A stretch of 23,044 bases of DNA. Origin: Bacteroidaceae bacterium. GTDB lineage: Bacteria; Bacteroidota; Bacteroidia; Bacteroidales; Bacteroidaceae. Positions within the stretch are counted from its first letter, which is position 1; each line of letters begins with the position of its first letter. Both the position numbers and the translations under genes were made by a program. The DNA lies in contig JAGBYN010000122.1 of NCBI GenBank assembly GCA_017628775.1, positions 1-23,044 of the forward strand. Direction: 5' to 3'. The notes below the pieces were generated by a model that did not search any database, was not told the origin of the DNA, and saw only the letters and a program-made list of their open reading frames with translations. Of this stretch, positions 7,274-14,484 are shown piece after piece.

Positions 7274-7281
7274 TAACTTTG
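7274..7281 (+). promoter_or_regulatory. -7 element for porQ
   Basis: TAACTTTG matches TAnnTTTG and ends 20 bp before the porQ ATG at 7302. The -33 side is weak. It lies only 23 bp from the opposed element of the tonB operon. Confidence 0.6.
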
Positions 7282-7301
7282 AAAACAATTTTAGTTGACA
7301 A

Positions 7302-8285
7302 ATGAAAAAAACGCTTATACTGCTTTTTGTTTTCTTGAATTCCTTGATTGTATGTGCTCAAGAAAGTAGTTCGGGTTACAATATTTTAAAACTTCCAACT
7401 TCTGGCCATGTGGCGGCTTTGGGAGGTGAGAATATATCGTTGATAGAAAATGATGCAGCAATTGCCTGGCATAATCCAGCGTTGTTGGCTAATGTGCAAT
7501 CGCAAACTTTAGGTTTGACGTTTATGACCTATTTTGCTGATGCGCAGTGGATGGGTGCGCAATATGTTCGGGCCTTTGGTGAGCGCCATACGGGTTCTTT
7601 GGCTATTCAGTATATGAATTATGGTTCACAAAAAGAAATGAATGAAGCGGGCCAAGTGTTAGGCGATTTTTCGGCGAAGGATATTATTTTCGCGCCTTCT
7701 TACAGCTATTTGCTCAATGATAAGTGGAGTGGGGGCGCAACATTGAAATTTGCGTATTCCTCTTATGACTCATACTCGGCTTTAGCCTTAGGTGTGGATT
7801 TGGGGTTGAATTATTACGACGAAGAACGTGATTTGTCGGCGTCAATAACGCTCAAAAATATAGGTGCAGAAGTGTCGTCATTCCAAGATCAGGAGCAACA
7901 TCTGCCGTTTGTAGCTCAGGTTGGTTTTTCTAAAGGACTAAACCATTTACCACTCCGAATTTCTGTGACGCTGACCGACCTGACGCGTTGGAGCTCACGC
8001 TATTATTATATCGCAGAGGATGAGAAAGAGAAACTTTCGTTTTCTAAAAAGTTGCTTAATCATTTTGTGGTTGGTGCAGATTATTTCCTTACTACCAATA
8101 TTTACCTTTCTGCAGGTTATAATTTTCGTCGAGCTTATGAACTTAAGGCCGCAGGCTCAGCGCATGGTGCAGGGCTGAGTTTTGGTGGTGGTTTGACTTT
8201 GTCGAAGTTTAGTCTCTCGGCTTCCTATGCTAAGTATCATAAAGCGCAAGGTTCTTTGATGTTCAATGCCAGCTATTCATGGTAA
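7302..8285 (+). CDS. porQ: Type IX secretion system protein PorQ (outer-membrane beta-barrel)
   Basis: A 327-residue outer-membrane protein of the PorQ family, an accessory part of the type IX secretion and surface attachment pathway of Bacteroidota. A signal peptide covers about residues 1-19 (MKKTLILLFVFLNSLIVCAQ). The mature start holds the typical YNILKLPTSGHVAALGGENI, followed by ENDAAIAWHNPALL and a long series of amphipathic strands with many Tyr and Gly, ending in an aromatic residue (ASYSW) as barrels do. In Porphyromonas PorQ is tied to the PorU-PorV-PorZ attachment complex. The gene stands directly before cmk and ispH, a neighbourhood I recall from other Bacteroidales. No other type IX genes are in the window, so they must be elsewhere. 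Confidence 0.9.
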   Translation: MKKTLILLFVFLNSLIVCAQESSSGYNILKLPTSGHVAALGGENISLIENDAAIAWHNPALLANVQSQTLGLTFMTYFADAQWMGAQYVRAFGERHTGSLAIQYMNYGSQKEMNEAGQVLGDFSAKDIIFAPSYSYLLNDKWSGGATLKFAYSSYDSYSALALGVDLGLNYYDEERDLSASITLKNIGAEVSSFQDQEQHLPFVAQVGFSKGLNHLPLRISVTLTDLTRWSSRYYYIAEDEKEKLSFSKKLLNHFVVGADYFLTTNIYLSAGYNFRRAYELKAAGSAHGAGLSFGGGLTLSKFSLSASYAKYHKAQGSLMFNASYSW

Positions 8286-8375
8286 GGCGGATGTTTAACA
8301 TTCAACTGTGTGCTCCGACAAAAACGTGTTTTAATCCTTTTGCGTCACTAAGTACGTAATTATATATATTGAAAT

Positions 8376-9062
8376 ATGAAAAAAATTATTATCGCTTTGG
8401 ATGGCCACTCATCATGTGGTAAAAGTACGATGGCCAAACAATTGGCAAAGACCATTGGTTATATATATGTGGATACAGGTGCTATGTATCGCACTGTAAC
8501 GTTGTTTGCTATGCGTCATGGTGTGTTTAATGGCGCGGAACTTGATGCGGCACGTTTGGAGTCGCTCATGCCAATGTTAAAGGTAAGCTTTAAGCTGGAC
8601 CCAGAAACCAACTTGCCATTGGCTTGCCTTAATGACAAGGTGGTTGAAAAAGAAATTCGATCCATGGAAGTTTCTTCGCGCGTGAGTCCTGTGGCAGCGT
8701 TGCCTTTTGTGCGTGAAGCTATGACCAGGATGCAACAGCAGATGGGCGAAGAAAAAGGTATCGTGATGGACGGACGAGATATAGGTACAGTGGTGTTTCC
8801 ACAGGCTGAGTTAAAGATATTTGTTACGGCATCAGCCGAAGTGCGCGCGCAACGCCGATACGACGAGCTCGTTGCTAAGGGCGATAAAGTAAGCTACGAA
8901 GAAATCTTGAAGAATGTTCAAGAGCGCGATTATATAGATTCTCACCGTGAAGTGGCTCCCTTGCGCCAGGCAGATGATGCTTTGGTGCTGGATAATAGCT
9001 CGATGACGCGCGAAGAACAAAGTCAATGGCTTTATGACGCCTATCTCAAAGCTGTGCAATAA
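8376..9062 (+). CDS. cmk: (d)CMP kinase
   Basis: Cytidylate kinase: ATP + (d)CMP gives ADP + (d)CDP, a step in pyrimidine salvage and RNA turnover. The 228-residue length is standard. The P-loop GHSSCGKS is at residues 10-17, [15 protein letters not shown] at about 31-45 forms the CMP-binding start, and the family mark [12 protein letters not shown] is at 131-142. The lid region with RAQRRYDEL and [13 protein letters not shown] follows. It lies 90 bp after porQ and 16 bp before ispH, so it is probably co-transcribed with ispH. Confidence 0.97.
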   Translation: MKKIIIALDGHSSCGKSTMAKQLAKTIGYIYVDTGAMYRTVTLFAMRHGVFNGAELDAARLESLMPMLKVSFKLDPETNLPLACLNDKVVEKEIRSMEVSSRVSPVAALPFVREAMTRMQQQMGEEKGIVMDGRDIGTVVFPQAELKIFVTASAEVRAQRRYDELVAKGDKVSYEEILKNVQERDYIDSHREVAPLRQADDALVLDNSSMTREEQSQWLYDAYLKAVQ

Positions 9063-9078
9063 TTGATCAATAACGCAT

Positions 9079-9936
9079 ATGATACAAATAGAAATAGATT
9101 CAGCTTCAGGTTTTTGTTTCGGTGTAACCACAGCGATTGGTAAGGCTGAAGAAGAACTGTCGCATGGTGATTTGTTGTATTGCTTAGGGGATATCGTTCA
9201 CAATGGTAGTGAATGCGAACGTTTGCATGCATTGGGCATGAAGACCATTGATCATGACACGTTTTCGCATTTGCGCGATGCCAAAGTATTGTTGCGTGCG
9301 CATGGCGAACCACCTCGTACTTATGAATTGGCACAGCAAAATAATATAGAAATTATTGATGCCACTTGCCCCGTGGTGCTTCAATTGCAACGCCGTATAA
9401 AAAAAGTGTATTCACAACCCGATCATCCTCAAATCGTTATTTACGGAAAGCGCGGTCATGCTGAAGTGCTGGGGCTGGTGGGTCAAACAGAAGGTGAGGC
9501 GATTGTGATTGAAAATGTAGAGGAGGCTGAGAACCTTGACTTTACGAAAAGTATTTGTTTGTTTTCGCAAACGACAAAGTCGCTTGAAGGATTTCAGCGT
9601 GTTGTGGAGTACATAACCGAACATATCCACGATCCCGAACACTTCCAATACTTTGATACCATTTGCCGACAGGTGGCGAACCGCTTGCCAAATATTCAGG
9701 AGTTTGCATCGCGTCATGATGTGGTTCTTTTTGTGTGCGGTCTTAAAAGTTCAAACGGAAGGGTTCTTTTCGAAGCATGTTGTAAAGTGAATCCACATAG
9801 CTACATGGTGGATAATCCAGAATGTATTGATCCCGCATGGTTTGCTCATGCCAAAACCGTTGGTGTATGCGGGGCTACGAGCACGCCGAAATGGCTGATG
9901 GAGGCTTGTAAAAAAGCAGTTCTGGGATTTTCTTAG
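9079..9936 (+). CDS. ispH: 4-hydroxy-3-methylbut-2-enyl diphosphate reductase IspH
   Basis: Last enzyme of the non-mevalonate isoprenoid pathway; it reduces HMBPP to IPP and DMAPP with an iron-sulfur cluster. All three cluster cysteines are present: Cys13 (GFCFGV), Cys97 (DATCPVV) and Cys196 (DTICRQVANR). The substrate histidines are at 41 (VHN), 75 (RAHGEPP) and 127 (RGHAEV), and the C-terminal GATSTPKWLMEA is intact. At 285 residues it is a normal single-domain form without an S1 extension. It lies 16 bp after cmk. The window also holds a polyprenyl synthase that would use its product, on the other strand. Confidence 0.97.
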   Translation: MIQIEIDSASGFCFGVTTAIGKAEEELSHGDLLYCLGDIVHNGSECERLHALGMKTIDHDTFSHLRDAKVLLRAHGEPPRTYELAQQNNIEIIDATCPVVLQLQRRIKKVYSQPDHPQIVIYGKRGHAEVLGLVGQTEGEAIVIENVEEAENLDFTKSICLFSQTTKSLEGFQRVVEYITEHIHDPEHFQYFDTICRQVANRLPNIQEFASRHDVVLFVCGLKSSNGRVLFEACCKVNPHSYMVDNPECIDPAWFAHAKTVGVCGATSTPKWLMEACKKAVLGFS

Positions 9937-10003
9937 TAGCGTGAAAAGAAGAAGATGCTTGATTTTTATGTTGAAGATTACCATAGAAAATTAAAAAAAG
10001 AAT

Positions 10004-10011
10004 TATCTTTG
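10004..10011 (+). promoter_or_regulatory. -7 element for the DUF5606 gene
   Basis: TATCTTTG matches TAnnTTTG, 52 bp before the ATG at 10064. No clear -33 element is seen, so support rests on the -7 box and its position in the gap after ispH. Confidence 0.5.
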
Positions 10012-10063
10012 CGACGTTTTTGACGATACAACAAAGTAATTCACCTATTTTAAAGCATACATT

Positions 10064-10492
10064 ATGAAGGATGTAATTCTCTCTATATCAGGAAAACCTG
10101 GTTTGTTTCGCCTTGTAGCGCAGGGTAAGAATAATCTTATTGTTGAAGCAATTGATGCTCAAAAGAAGCGTATGGTTGTCGGCGCACGCGACCGAGTTAC
10201 TGCGCTTAATGATATTTCTATGTACACCCTTGAAGATGACAAACCATTGATGGAAATCTTTGAAAGTTGCAAGGAGTACATGCAAGCACAACCCACAGCT
10301 TTCTCGCACAAGGAGGCAAGCGAAGCTCAATTGAATGAGTTTATGTCGGCTGTAGTTCCTAACTATGATGCTGACCGCGTGCACCTCAGCGATATTCGTA
10401 AGCTCGTGCAATGGTACAATATCCTTGTAACAAATGGTTATACAGAATTCTCGGCAGCAGAAGCTCAAGAGGCAGAAACAGTTGAAGCATAA
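10064..10492 (+). CDS. DUF5606 domain protein, conserved in Bacteroidota, function unknown
   Basis: A 142-residue cytoplasmic protein with no signal peptide or membrane helix. The first 60 residues (for example DVILSISGKPGLFRLVAQGK, then VTALNDISMYTL) form the conserved DUF5606 start. Residues 75-130 are a second conserved block (LSDIRKLVQWYNILVTNGYT). The tail after about 130 is acidic and alanine-rich. It follows ispH by 127 bp with its own -7 element and ends before a strong terminator at 10519-10564, so it is likely transcribed alone. The family is widespread in the phylum with no assigned function that I know of. Confidence 0.85.
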   Translation: MKDVILSISGKPGLFRLVAQGKNNLIVEAIDAQKKRMVVGARDRVTALNDISMYTLEDDKPLMEIFESCKEYMQAQPTAFSHKEASEAQLNEFMSAVVPNYDADRVHLSDIRKLVQWYNILVTNGYTEFSAAEAQEAETVEA

Positions 10493-10518
10493 AGAAACAG
10501 AACAATGCGTTTCAAGAT

Positions 10519-10564
10519 AATTAGGATGATTTGTTGGCGTTCAACAAATCGTCCTAATTGTTTT
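10519..10564 (+). terminator. Rho-independent terminator after the DUF5606 gene
   Basis: An 18-bp stem with one G-T pair is formed by 10519-10536 and 10542-10559, with a 5-base loop (gcgtt) and a tttt run at 10561-10564. It separates this gene from the next one. Confidence 0.85.
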
Positions 10565-10586
10565 GATTGAAAACAATGTTTACACG

Positions 10587-11153
10587 ATGTCAAATTGGAA
10601 AGAAAATGTAATTATCGTTGATGCGAATCATTTGGATGTCACGGCGCTTAATCTCACGGTTTATTTTGAGCGAATGATTAATCGTCCTATTCCTAAAGCT
10701 GATTTGTGTCATTGGTTGGATTGTGTGGCTCTTGATGGTGGCATACGTCAAGGTCAAAATCAAATTCAGGTGGTGTTTATTCATGATAAGGAAAAGCAAC
10801 AATTAGATTGTTTTGCTCCAGGTCGTTTTTCTGATGAATTGAATGGACAAGCCTTTAAGGATCATCTTGGTGAGTTTGAATTGGCAAGCTTTCCCGTTGA
10901 AGAGGTTGTGTCAAAGGCTGATTTCTTTGAGCAGTCGCTCGAGGCAATTATTGCAGCTGAATCGGTTAAGACCGTGATGGTTGTGGCGTCAATGGATGAA
11001 TATGGCGATCAGGTTAAAAAACAAGCGCAAAAGGCAGAAGGAAAAGATGTGGTTCTGTTTTCGATGTCGCCAACAGAAGAGCGCGGGTTTAAGCAGGAAA
11101 ATTTGGGCTATTCGCTGATTAGTGCCTTAGGTGTTAAAAGCGAGGAATTATAA
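10587..11153 (+). CDS. Conserved Bacteroidales hypothetical protein (DUF6621-like)
   Basis: A 188-residue soluble protein with no signal peptide or membrane helix. An upstream TTG at 10563 is in frame, but it abuts the preceding terminator; ATG at 10587 (MSNWKENVIIVDANHLDVTA) is the better start. The chain reads as an alternating alpha/beta fold: VIIVDA near the start, QIQVVFIHDKE in the middle and VKTVMVVASMDEYGD near residue 140. It has a short charged C-terminus. I connect it to DUF6621 from memory only. No catalytic motif is evident. It lies between a terminator and the rplY promoter, so it is probably monocistronic, yet its own promoter is not obvious. Confidence 0.75.
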   Translation: MSNWKENVIIVDANHLDVTALNLTVYFERMINRPIPKADLCHWLDCVALDGGIRQGQNQIQVVFIHDKEKQQLDCFAPGRFSDELNGQAFKDHLGEFELASFPVEEVVSKADFFEQSLEAIIAAESVKTVMVVASMDEYGDQVKKQAQKAEGKDVVLFSMSPTEERGFKQENLGYSLISALGVKSEEL

Positions 11154-11212
11154 AGATGATGTTTCAAAATGAGTTTTACGCCTGCGAAATGTTTATAAAA
11201 ACAAAGGCAAAA

Positions 11213-11244
11213 CTTGTTTAAATGAAAGAAAAACAGTAATTTTG
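11213..11244 (+). promoter_or_regulatory. Promoter for rplY
   Basis: cTTG at 11213-11216 and TAATTTTG at 11237-11244 are 20 bp apart, a good fit to the Bacteroidota pattern. The expected start near 11252 leaves a leader of about 90 nt before the L25 ATG, unusually long for this window. Confidence 0.7.
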
Positions 11245-11342
11245 CCGCCGATTTGTCTAAACAGAGCTCTTAAAGGGCAAGTGTGATGGCGAATTAAGCA
11301 AATTAAATACTTAATTTAGAGTAACACAAAAAAATTAAAACG

Positions 11343-11951
11343 ATGAAAGAAATTTCAGTCAACGGATCTGTTCGTAATGCTATCGGTAAGAAGGCATCTA
11401 AGATCGCTCGTGCAGAAGGTCTCGTTCCTTGCTGCTTGTATGGTGAAGCAAAGGGTGAAAATGGTCTCCCAGTAGCAACTCACTTCGTAGTTTCTGAAAA
11501 GGAAATTAATAAGGTTTACTATTCACCAAACATCTACCTCGTAAACATCAACCTCGATGGTCAAAACAAGACTGCAGTGGTTAAGGAAGTACAATGCCAC
11601 CCTGTTAAGGACAATGTACTCCACGTTGACTTCTACGAAGTAACTCCTGAAAAGCCTATCGTAATGGGTGTGCCCATCGCTCCTCAAGGTCTTGCTGAAG
11701 GTGTTCGTGCCGGTGGTAAGCTCGTTGCAATGGTACGTAAGCTCAAGGTTAAGGCTCTTTATTCACAAATTCCTGAAAAGCTTAACATTGACGTAACAAG
11801 CCTCCAACTCGGTAAGTCTATCAAGGCTGGCGACCTCCACTTCGAAGGTCTTGAACTCGTTACTCCCAAGGAAGTAGTTGTAGTGACAGTTAAGATGACT
11901 CGTGCCGCTATGGGTGCTGCTGCTGCCGCTGCCGCTGCTGCAAAGAAGTAA
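11343..11951 (+). CDS. rplY: 50S ribosomal protein L25 (CTC/TL5 form)
   Basis: Ribosomal protein L25 of the long CTC type, which binds 5S rRNA in the large subunit. The 202 residues comprise an N-terminal L25 domain, about 1-90, with GKKASKIARAEGLVPCCLYG and VQCHPVKDNVLHVDFYEV, and a C-terminal beta domain, about 95-185. The tail is nine alanines and two lysines, a low-complexity end often seen in this family. Codon use is strongly biased (many GGT, CTC, AAG and GTA codons), as expected for a highly expressed ribosomal gene and unlike its neighbours. It has its own promoter at 11213-11244 and terminator at 11985-12048, and pth follows. Confidence 0.96.
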   Translation: MKEISVNGSVRNAIGKKASKIARAEGLVPCCLYGEAKGENGLPVATHFVVSEKEINKVYYSPNIYLVNINLDGQNKTAVVKEVQCHPVKDNVLHVDFYEVTPEKPIVMGVPIAPQGLAEGVRAGGKLVAMVRKLKVKALYSQIPEKLNIDVTSLQLGKSIKAGDLHFEGLELVTPKEVVVVTVKMTRAAMGAAAAAAAAAKK

Positions 11952-11984
11952 TGTGAATAAGAAAGAAAACAACATTATGATGAT

Positions 11985-12048
11985 AAATGTCAATGTGCTA
12001 CACGCTTTGTTCATTAGAACATTTGCATGAGCACATTGACATTTTTTT
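11985..12048 (+). terminator. Strong rho-independent terminator after rplY
   Basis: A perfect 15-bp stem, aaatgtcaatgtgct at 11985-11999 and its complement at 12030-12044, is followed by seven T residues at 12042-12048. The 30-base loop contains a second small hairpin, tgttc/gaaca. Confidence 0.9.
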
Positions 12049-12069
12049 ATTTATCTTTATATCATACTT

Positions 12070-12633
12070 ATGCATTATCTCATAGTAGGACTTGGAAATA
12101 TTGGCGATGAATACGCCAATACCCGTCATAATATCGGATTTAAGGTGGTTGATTTTTTAGCAAAGGGAGCTAATGCTCAGTGGGAGGACAAGCGCTACGG
12201 GTTTGTCACAACGATGCGCGTGAAGAACCGTATGCTGACCTTGCTTAAACCTTCTACTTATATGAATCTATCAGGCAATGCCGTCAGGTATTGGATGAAT
12301 GAGAAGAAAATACCTTTGGATCATGTGCTTGTGGTGGTTGATGATTTAGCGCTTCCTTTTGGTCAGTTGCGCATGAAACCCTCGGGTTCTGAAGCCGGTC
12401 ATAATGGTTTGCGTCATATTACCTCAGTTCTTGGTACGCAGGGTTATGCACGCTTGAGATTTGGTATTGGCAATGATTTTGCTCGTGGGGGGCAGGTTGA
12501 TTTCGTACTTGGCGAGTTTGGTGTTGAGGATATGCAAAAGATGGACGAGCGCTTGCAGGTTGCTGCCGACATGATTAAAGATTATGCTTTGCAGGGCATA
12601 CAGCACGCTATGTGTCATTTTAATAAGAAGTAA
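12070..12633 (+). CDS. pth: Peptidyl-tRNA hydrolase
   Basis: Releases tRNA from stalled peptidyl-tRNA by cleaving the ester bond. At 187 residues it has the standard length. The N-terminus [20 protein letters not shown] carries the catalytic His20, followed by [14 protein letters not shown] and the [20 protein letters not shown] segment with GHNGLRHI are intact. The pairing with rplY just upstream is common in bacteria. Only 6 bp separate its stop from the next start, so it heads an operon with the S4-domain gene and probably the aminotransferase. Confidence 0.97.
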   Translation: MHYLIVGLGNIGDEYANTRHNIGFKVVDFLAKGANAQWEDKRYGFVTTMRVKNRMLTLLKPSTYMNLSGNAVRYWMNEKKIPLDHVLVVVDDLALPFGQLRMKPSGSEAGHNGLRHITSVLGTQGYARLRFGIGNDFARGGQVDFVLGEFGVEDMQKMDERLQVAADMIKDYALQGIQHAMCHFNKK

Positions 12634-12639
12634 GAATTC

Positions 12640-13095
12640 ATGGAAGCACGTATTGATAAATGGTTGTGGGCTGCCCGTATTTATAAAACACGCACCTTGG
12701 CGGCCGATGCCTGTAAGAATGGTCGTGTTACGATCAATGGCAGTCAGGTAAAACCATCGCGCACCGTTAAGGCTGGCGATAAGGTAGGTGTTAAGAAATC
12801 GCCAATCACTTATACTTTTTTGGTAAAACAGCCCATCGAAAAACGTGTCGGTGCTCGCTTATTGCCAGATATTCTTGAAAATATTACATCGCCCGAGCAA
12901 TATGAATTGCTGGAGATGAGTAAGATATCAGGCTTTGTTGATCGTGCGCGTGGTACGGGTCGTCCTACCAAGAAGGACCGTCGAGCCATGGATCAATTTG
13001 CGGCAGAGGATGCCGTGCCCGTGTTCTTTGGCTTTGACGTGGATGACGATGAATTAGATGACGACGACTACGATGCCATGGCGGCCGAACGCTAA
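12640..13095 (+). CDS. S4-domain RNA-binding protein, Hsp15 (HslR) family
   Basis: A 151-residue protein with an S4 RNA-binding domain at residues 1-65 (RIDKWLWAARIYKTRTLAAD, then CKNGRVTINGSQVKPSR). Hsp15 in Escherichia coli binds 50S subunits that still carry a peptidyl-tRNA, so neighbouring pth makes functional sense. After the S4 domain come a basic region (GTGRPTKKDRRAMDQF at about 106-121) and a very acidic tail (DVDDDELDDDDYDAM). The basic part matches the family; the acidic tail is common in Bacteroidota members. It follows pth by 6 bp and precedes the aminotransferase by 27 bp. Confidence 0.92.
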   Translation: MEARIDKWLWAARIYKTRTLAADACKNGRVTINGSQVKPSRTVKAGDKVGVKKSPITYTFLVKQPIEKRVGARLLPDILENITSPEQYELLEMSKISGFVDRARGTGRPTKKDRRAMDQFAAEDAVPVFFGFDVDDDELDDDDYDAMAAER

Positions 13096-13122
13096 TCATT
13101 CAAGGTCTTTTTTTTAGAGGTT

Positions 13123-14232
13123 ATGGTAAAGTTTCTTGATATAAAAAAAGTAACAGCTTCATATCAAAGCCAAATCCATGAAGCATTGCTGAGTGTGGCG
13201 GATGAAGGGTGGTATGTTCAGGGCAAGGCTCTTGCGGCGTTTGAAAAATCCTATGCTCAGTATACCGGCACAACGCACTGCGTGGGCTGTGGTAATGGCT
13301 TGGATGCTATTTCGTTGGTTTTGAAGGCTTATATTGAAATGGGACGCATCAAGCCAGGTGATGATATCCTGGTGTCGGCTAACACGTTTATAGCCACGAT
13401 TTTAGCAATTACAGAAAATGGTTTAAATCCTGTCTTTGTGGATGCTAAAGATTGTGATGGCCAGATGGATGAGGCGTTGCTTGAGGGATTGCTTACTTCT
13501 AAGACGAGCGCTCTGTTGTTAGTGCATCTTTATGGGGCATGTGCATACAATGAGCGCATCGCGCATTTCTGTAAAGTCAATCACTTGCTTTTGATTGAAG
13601 ATAATGCTCAAGCCCATGGTTGTATGTATCAACAACAACGCACAGGGAGTTTGGGCGATGCAGCAGCGCATAGTTTTTATCCAGGGAAAAATCTCGGCGC
13701 TTTGGGCGATGGCGGTGCGGTGACCACGAATGATTCACTGTTGGCGCAAACCATACGTGAGCTTTCAAACTATGGGCAAAGTGAGAAATACAAACACGAT
13801 CGTTGTGGTTGTAATTCTCGGTTGGATGAAATTCAAGCCGCTGTTTTAAGCGTAAAGTTAAAACACCTGGATGAGGCTAATGCTCATAGAAGGTTGATTG
13901 CCAATTACTACCGCACTCAGATTTCTAATCCATTGGTGAGTCTTCCAAAAGTTTCGTGCGATGAAAACGCCCATGTGTATCATCTGTTTCCCATTCGTTG
14001 CGACAAACGTGATGAATTGCAAAGTCATCTCAAGCAGCATGGCGTAGAAACAGGAATTCATTATCCAGTGCCGCCCCACAAACAAAATTGCTATAATTCC
14101 CTTTATGGTCATTTGTGTTTGCCCGTGACCGAAAGGATACATGCCGAAGAACTTAGTTTGCCAATAAGTCCGGTGATGACTTTGGATGAAGCCAAGCAAG
14201 TTGTGGATGCGGTAAATGCCTTTAGAAAATAG
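13123..14232 (+). CDS. DegT/DnrJ/EryC1/StrS family sugar aminotransferase
   Basis: A PLP-dependent enzyme that aminates nucleotide-linked keto-sugars, usually for LPS, capsule or glycan building. The 369 residues show the full set of motifs: GCGNGLDAI near 55-63, SANTFIATILAI near 85, ED-x-AQAHG at 159-165 (Asp160 to the pyridine nitrogen) and SFYPGKNLGALGDGGA at 184-199 with the PLP lysine at Lys189. CNSRLDEIQAA and a C-terminal HYPVPPH complete it. The SFYPGKNLGALGD form resembles enzymes acting on dTDP-3-keto-6-deoxy-hexoses (FdtB/QdtB type), but the exact sugar cannot be set from sequence. No other sugar-nucleotide gene is nearby. It sits behind the Hsp15 gene and before an lptD-like gene. 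Confidence 0.93.
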   Translation: MVKFLDIKKVTASYQSQIHEALLSVADEGWYVQGKALAAFEKSYAQYTGTTHCVGCGNGLDAISLVLKAYIEMGRIKPGDDILVSANTFIATILAITENGLNPVFVDAKDCDGQMDEALLEGLLTSKTSALLLVHLYGACAYNERIAHFCKVNHLLLIEDNAQAHGCMYQQQRTGSLGDAAAHSFYPGKNLGALGDGGAVTTNDSLLAQTIRELSNYGQSEKYKHDRCGCNSRLDEIQAAVLSVKLKHLDEANAHRRLIANYYRTQISNPLVSLPKVSCDENAHVYHLFPIRCDKRDELQSHLKQHGVETGIHYPVPPHKQNCYNSLYGHLCLPVTERIHAEELSLPISPVMTLDEAKQVVDAVNAFRK

Positions 14233-14445
14233 CCGACTTTACTTGAAGGTTGCTTAACTGATCGTGGTCAGCGGCCAATGGCTGAGTGATTGTGATGTTT
14301 TTTGCTACATTGCATTATTAGTGCCATAAAAAATAATCTGCTTCACTCCGGGGGTAGATGCGCCTTATTCTTTCCCCGTTACTAAAAAACTAAAAAAGCG
14401 TTGTAAGTTTCAGGCATTTCAGTGGGCAGTCAACAAATTATTGTG

Positions 14446-14453
14446 TAAATTTG
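14446..14453 (+). promoter_or_regulatory. -7 element upstream of the LptD-like gene
   Basis: TAAATTTG matches TAnnTTTG. No good -33 element is seen. If used, transcription would begin near 14460, which argues against the TTG at 14464 as translation start and for the TTG at 14485. Confidence 0.5.
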
Positions 14454-14484
14454 CAGAAGATTTTTGACAAAATTCAGCAATCCC

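Noticed and set aside
10563..10586. TTG start for the gene ending at 11153
   Set aside because: It lies on the T run of the preceding terminator; ATG 10587 is 24 bases in and gives a better start.
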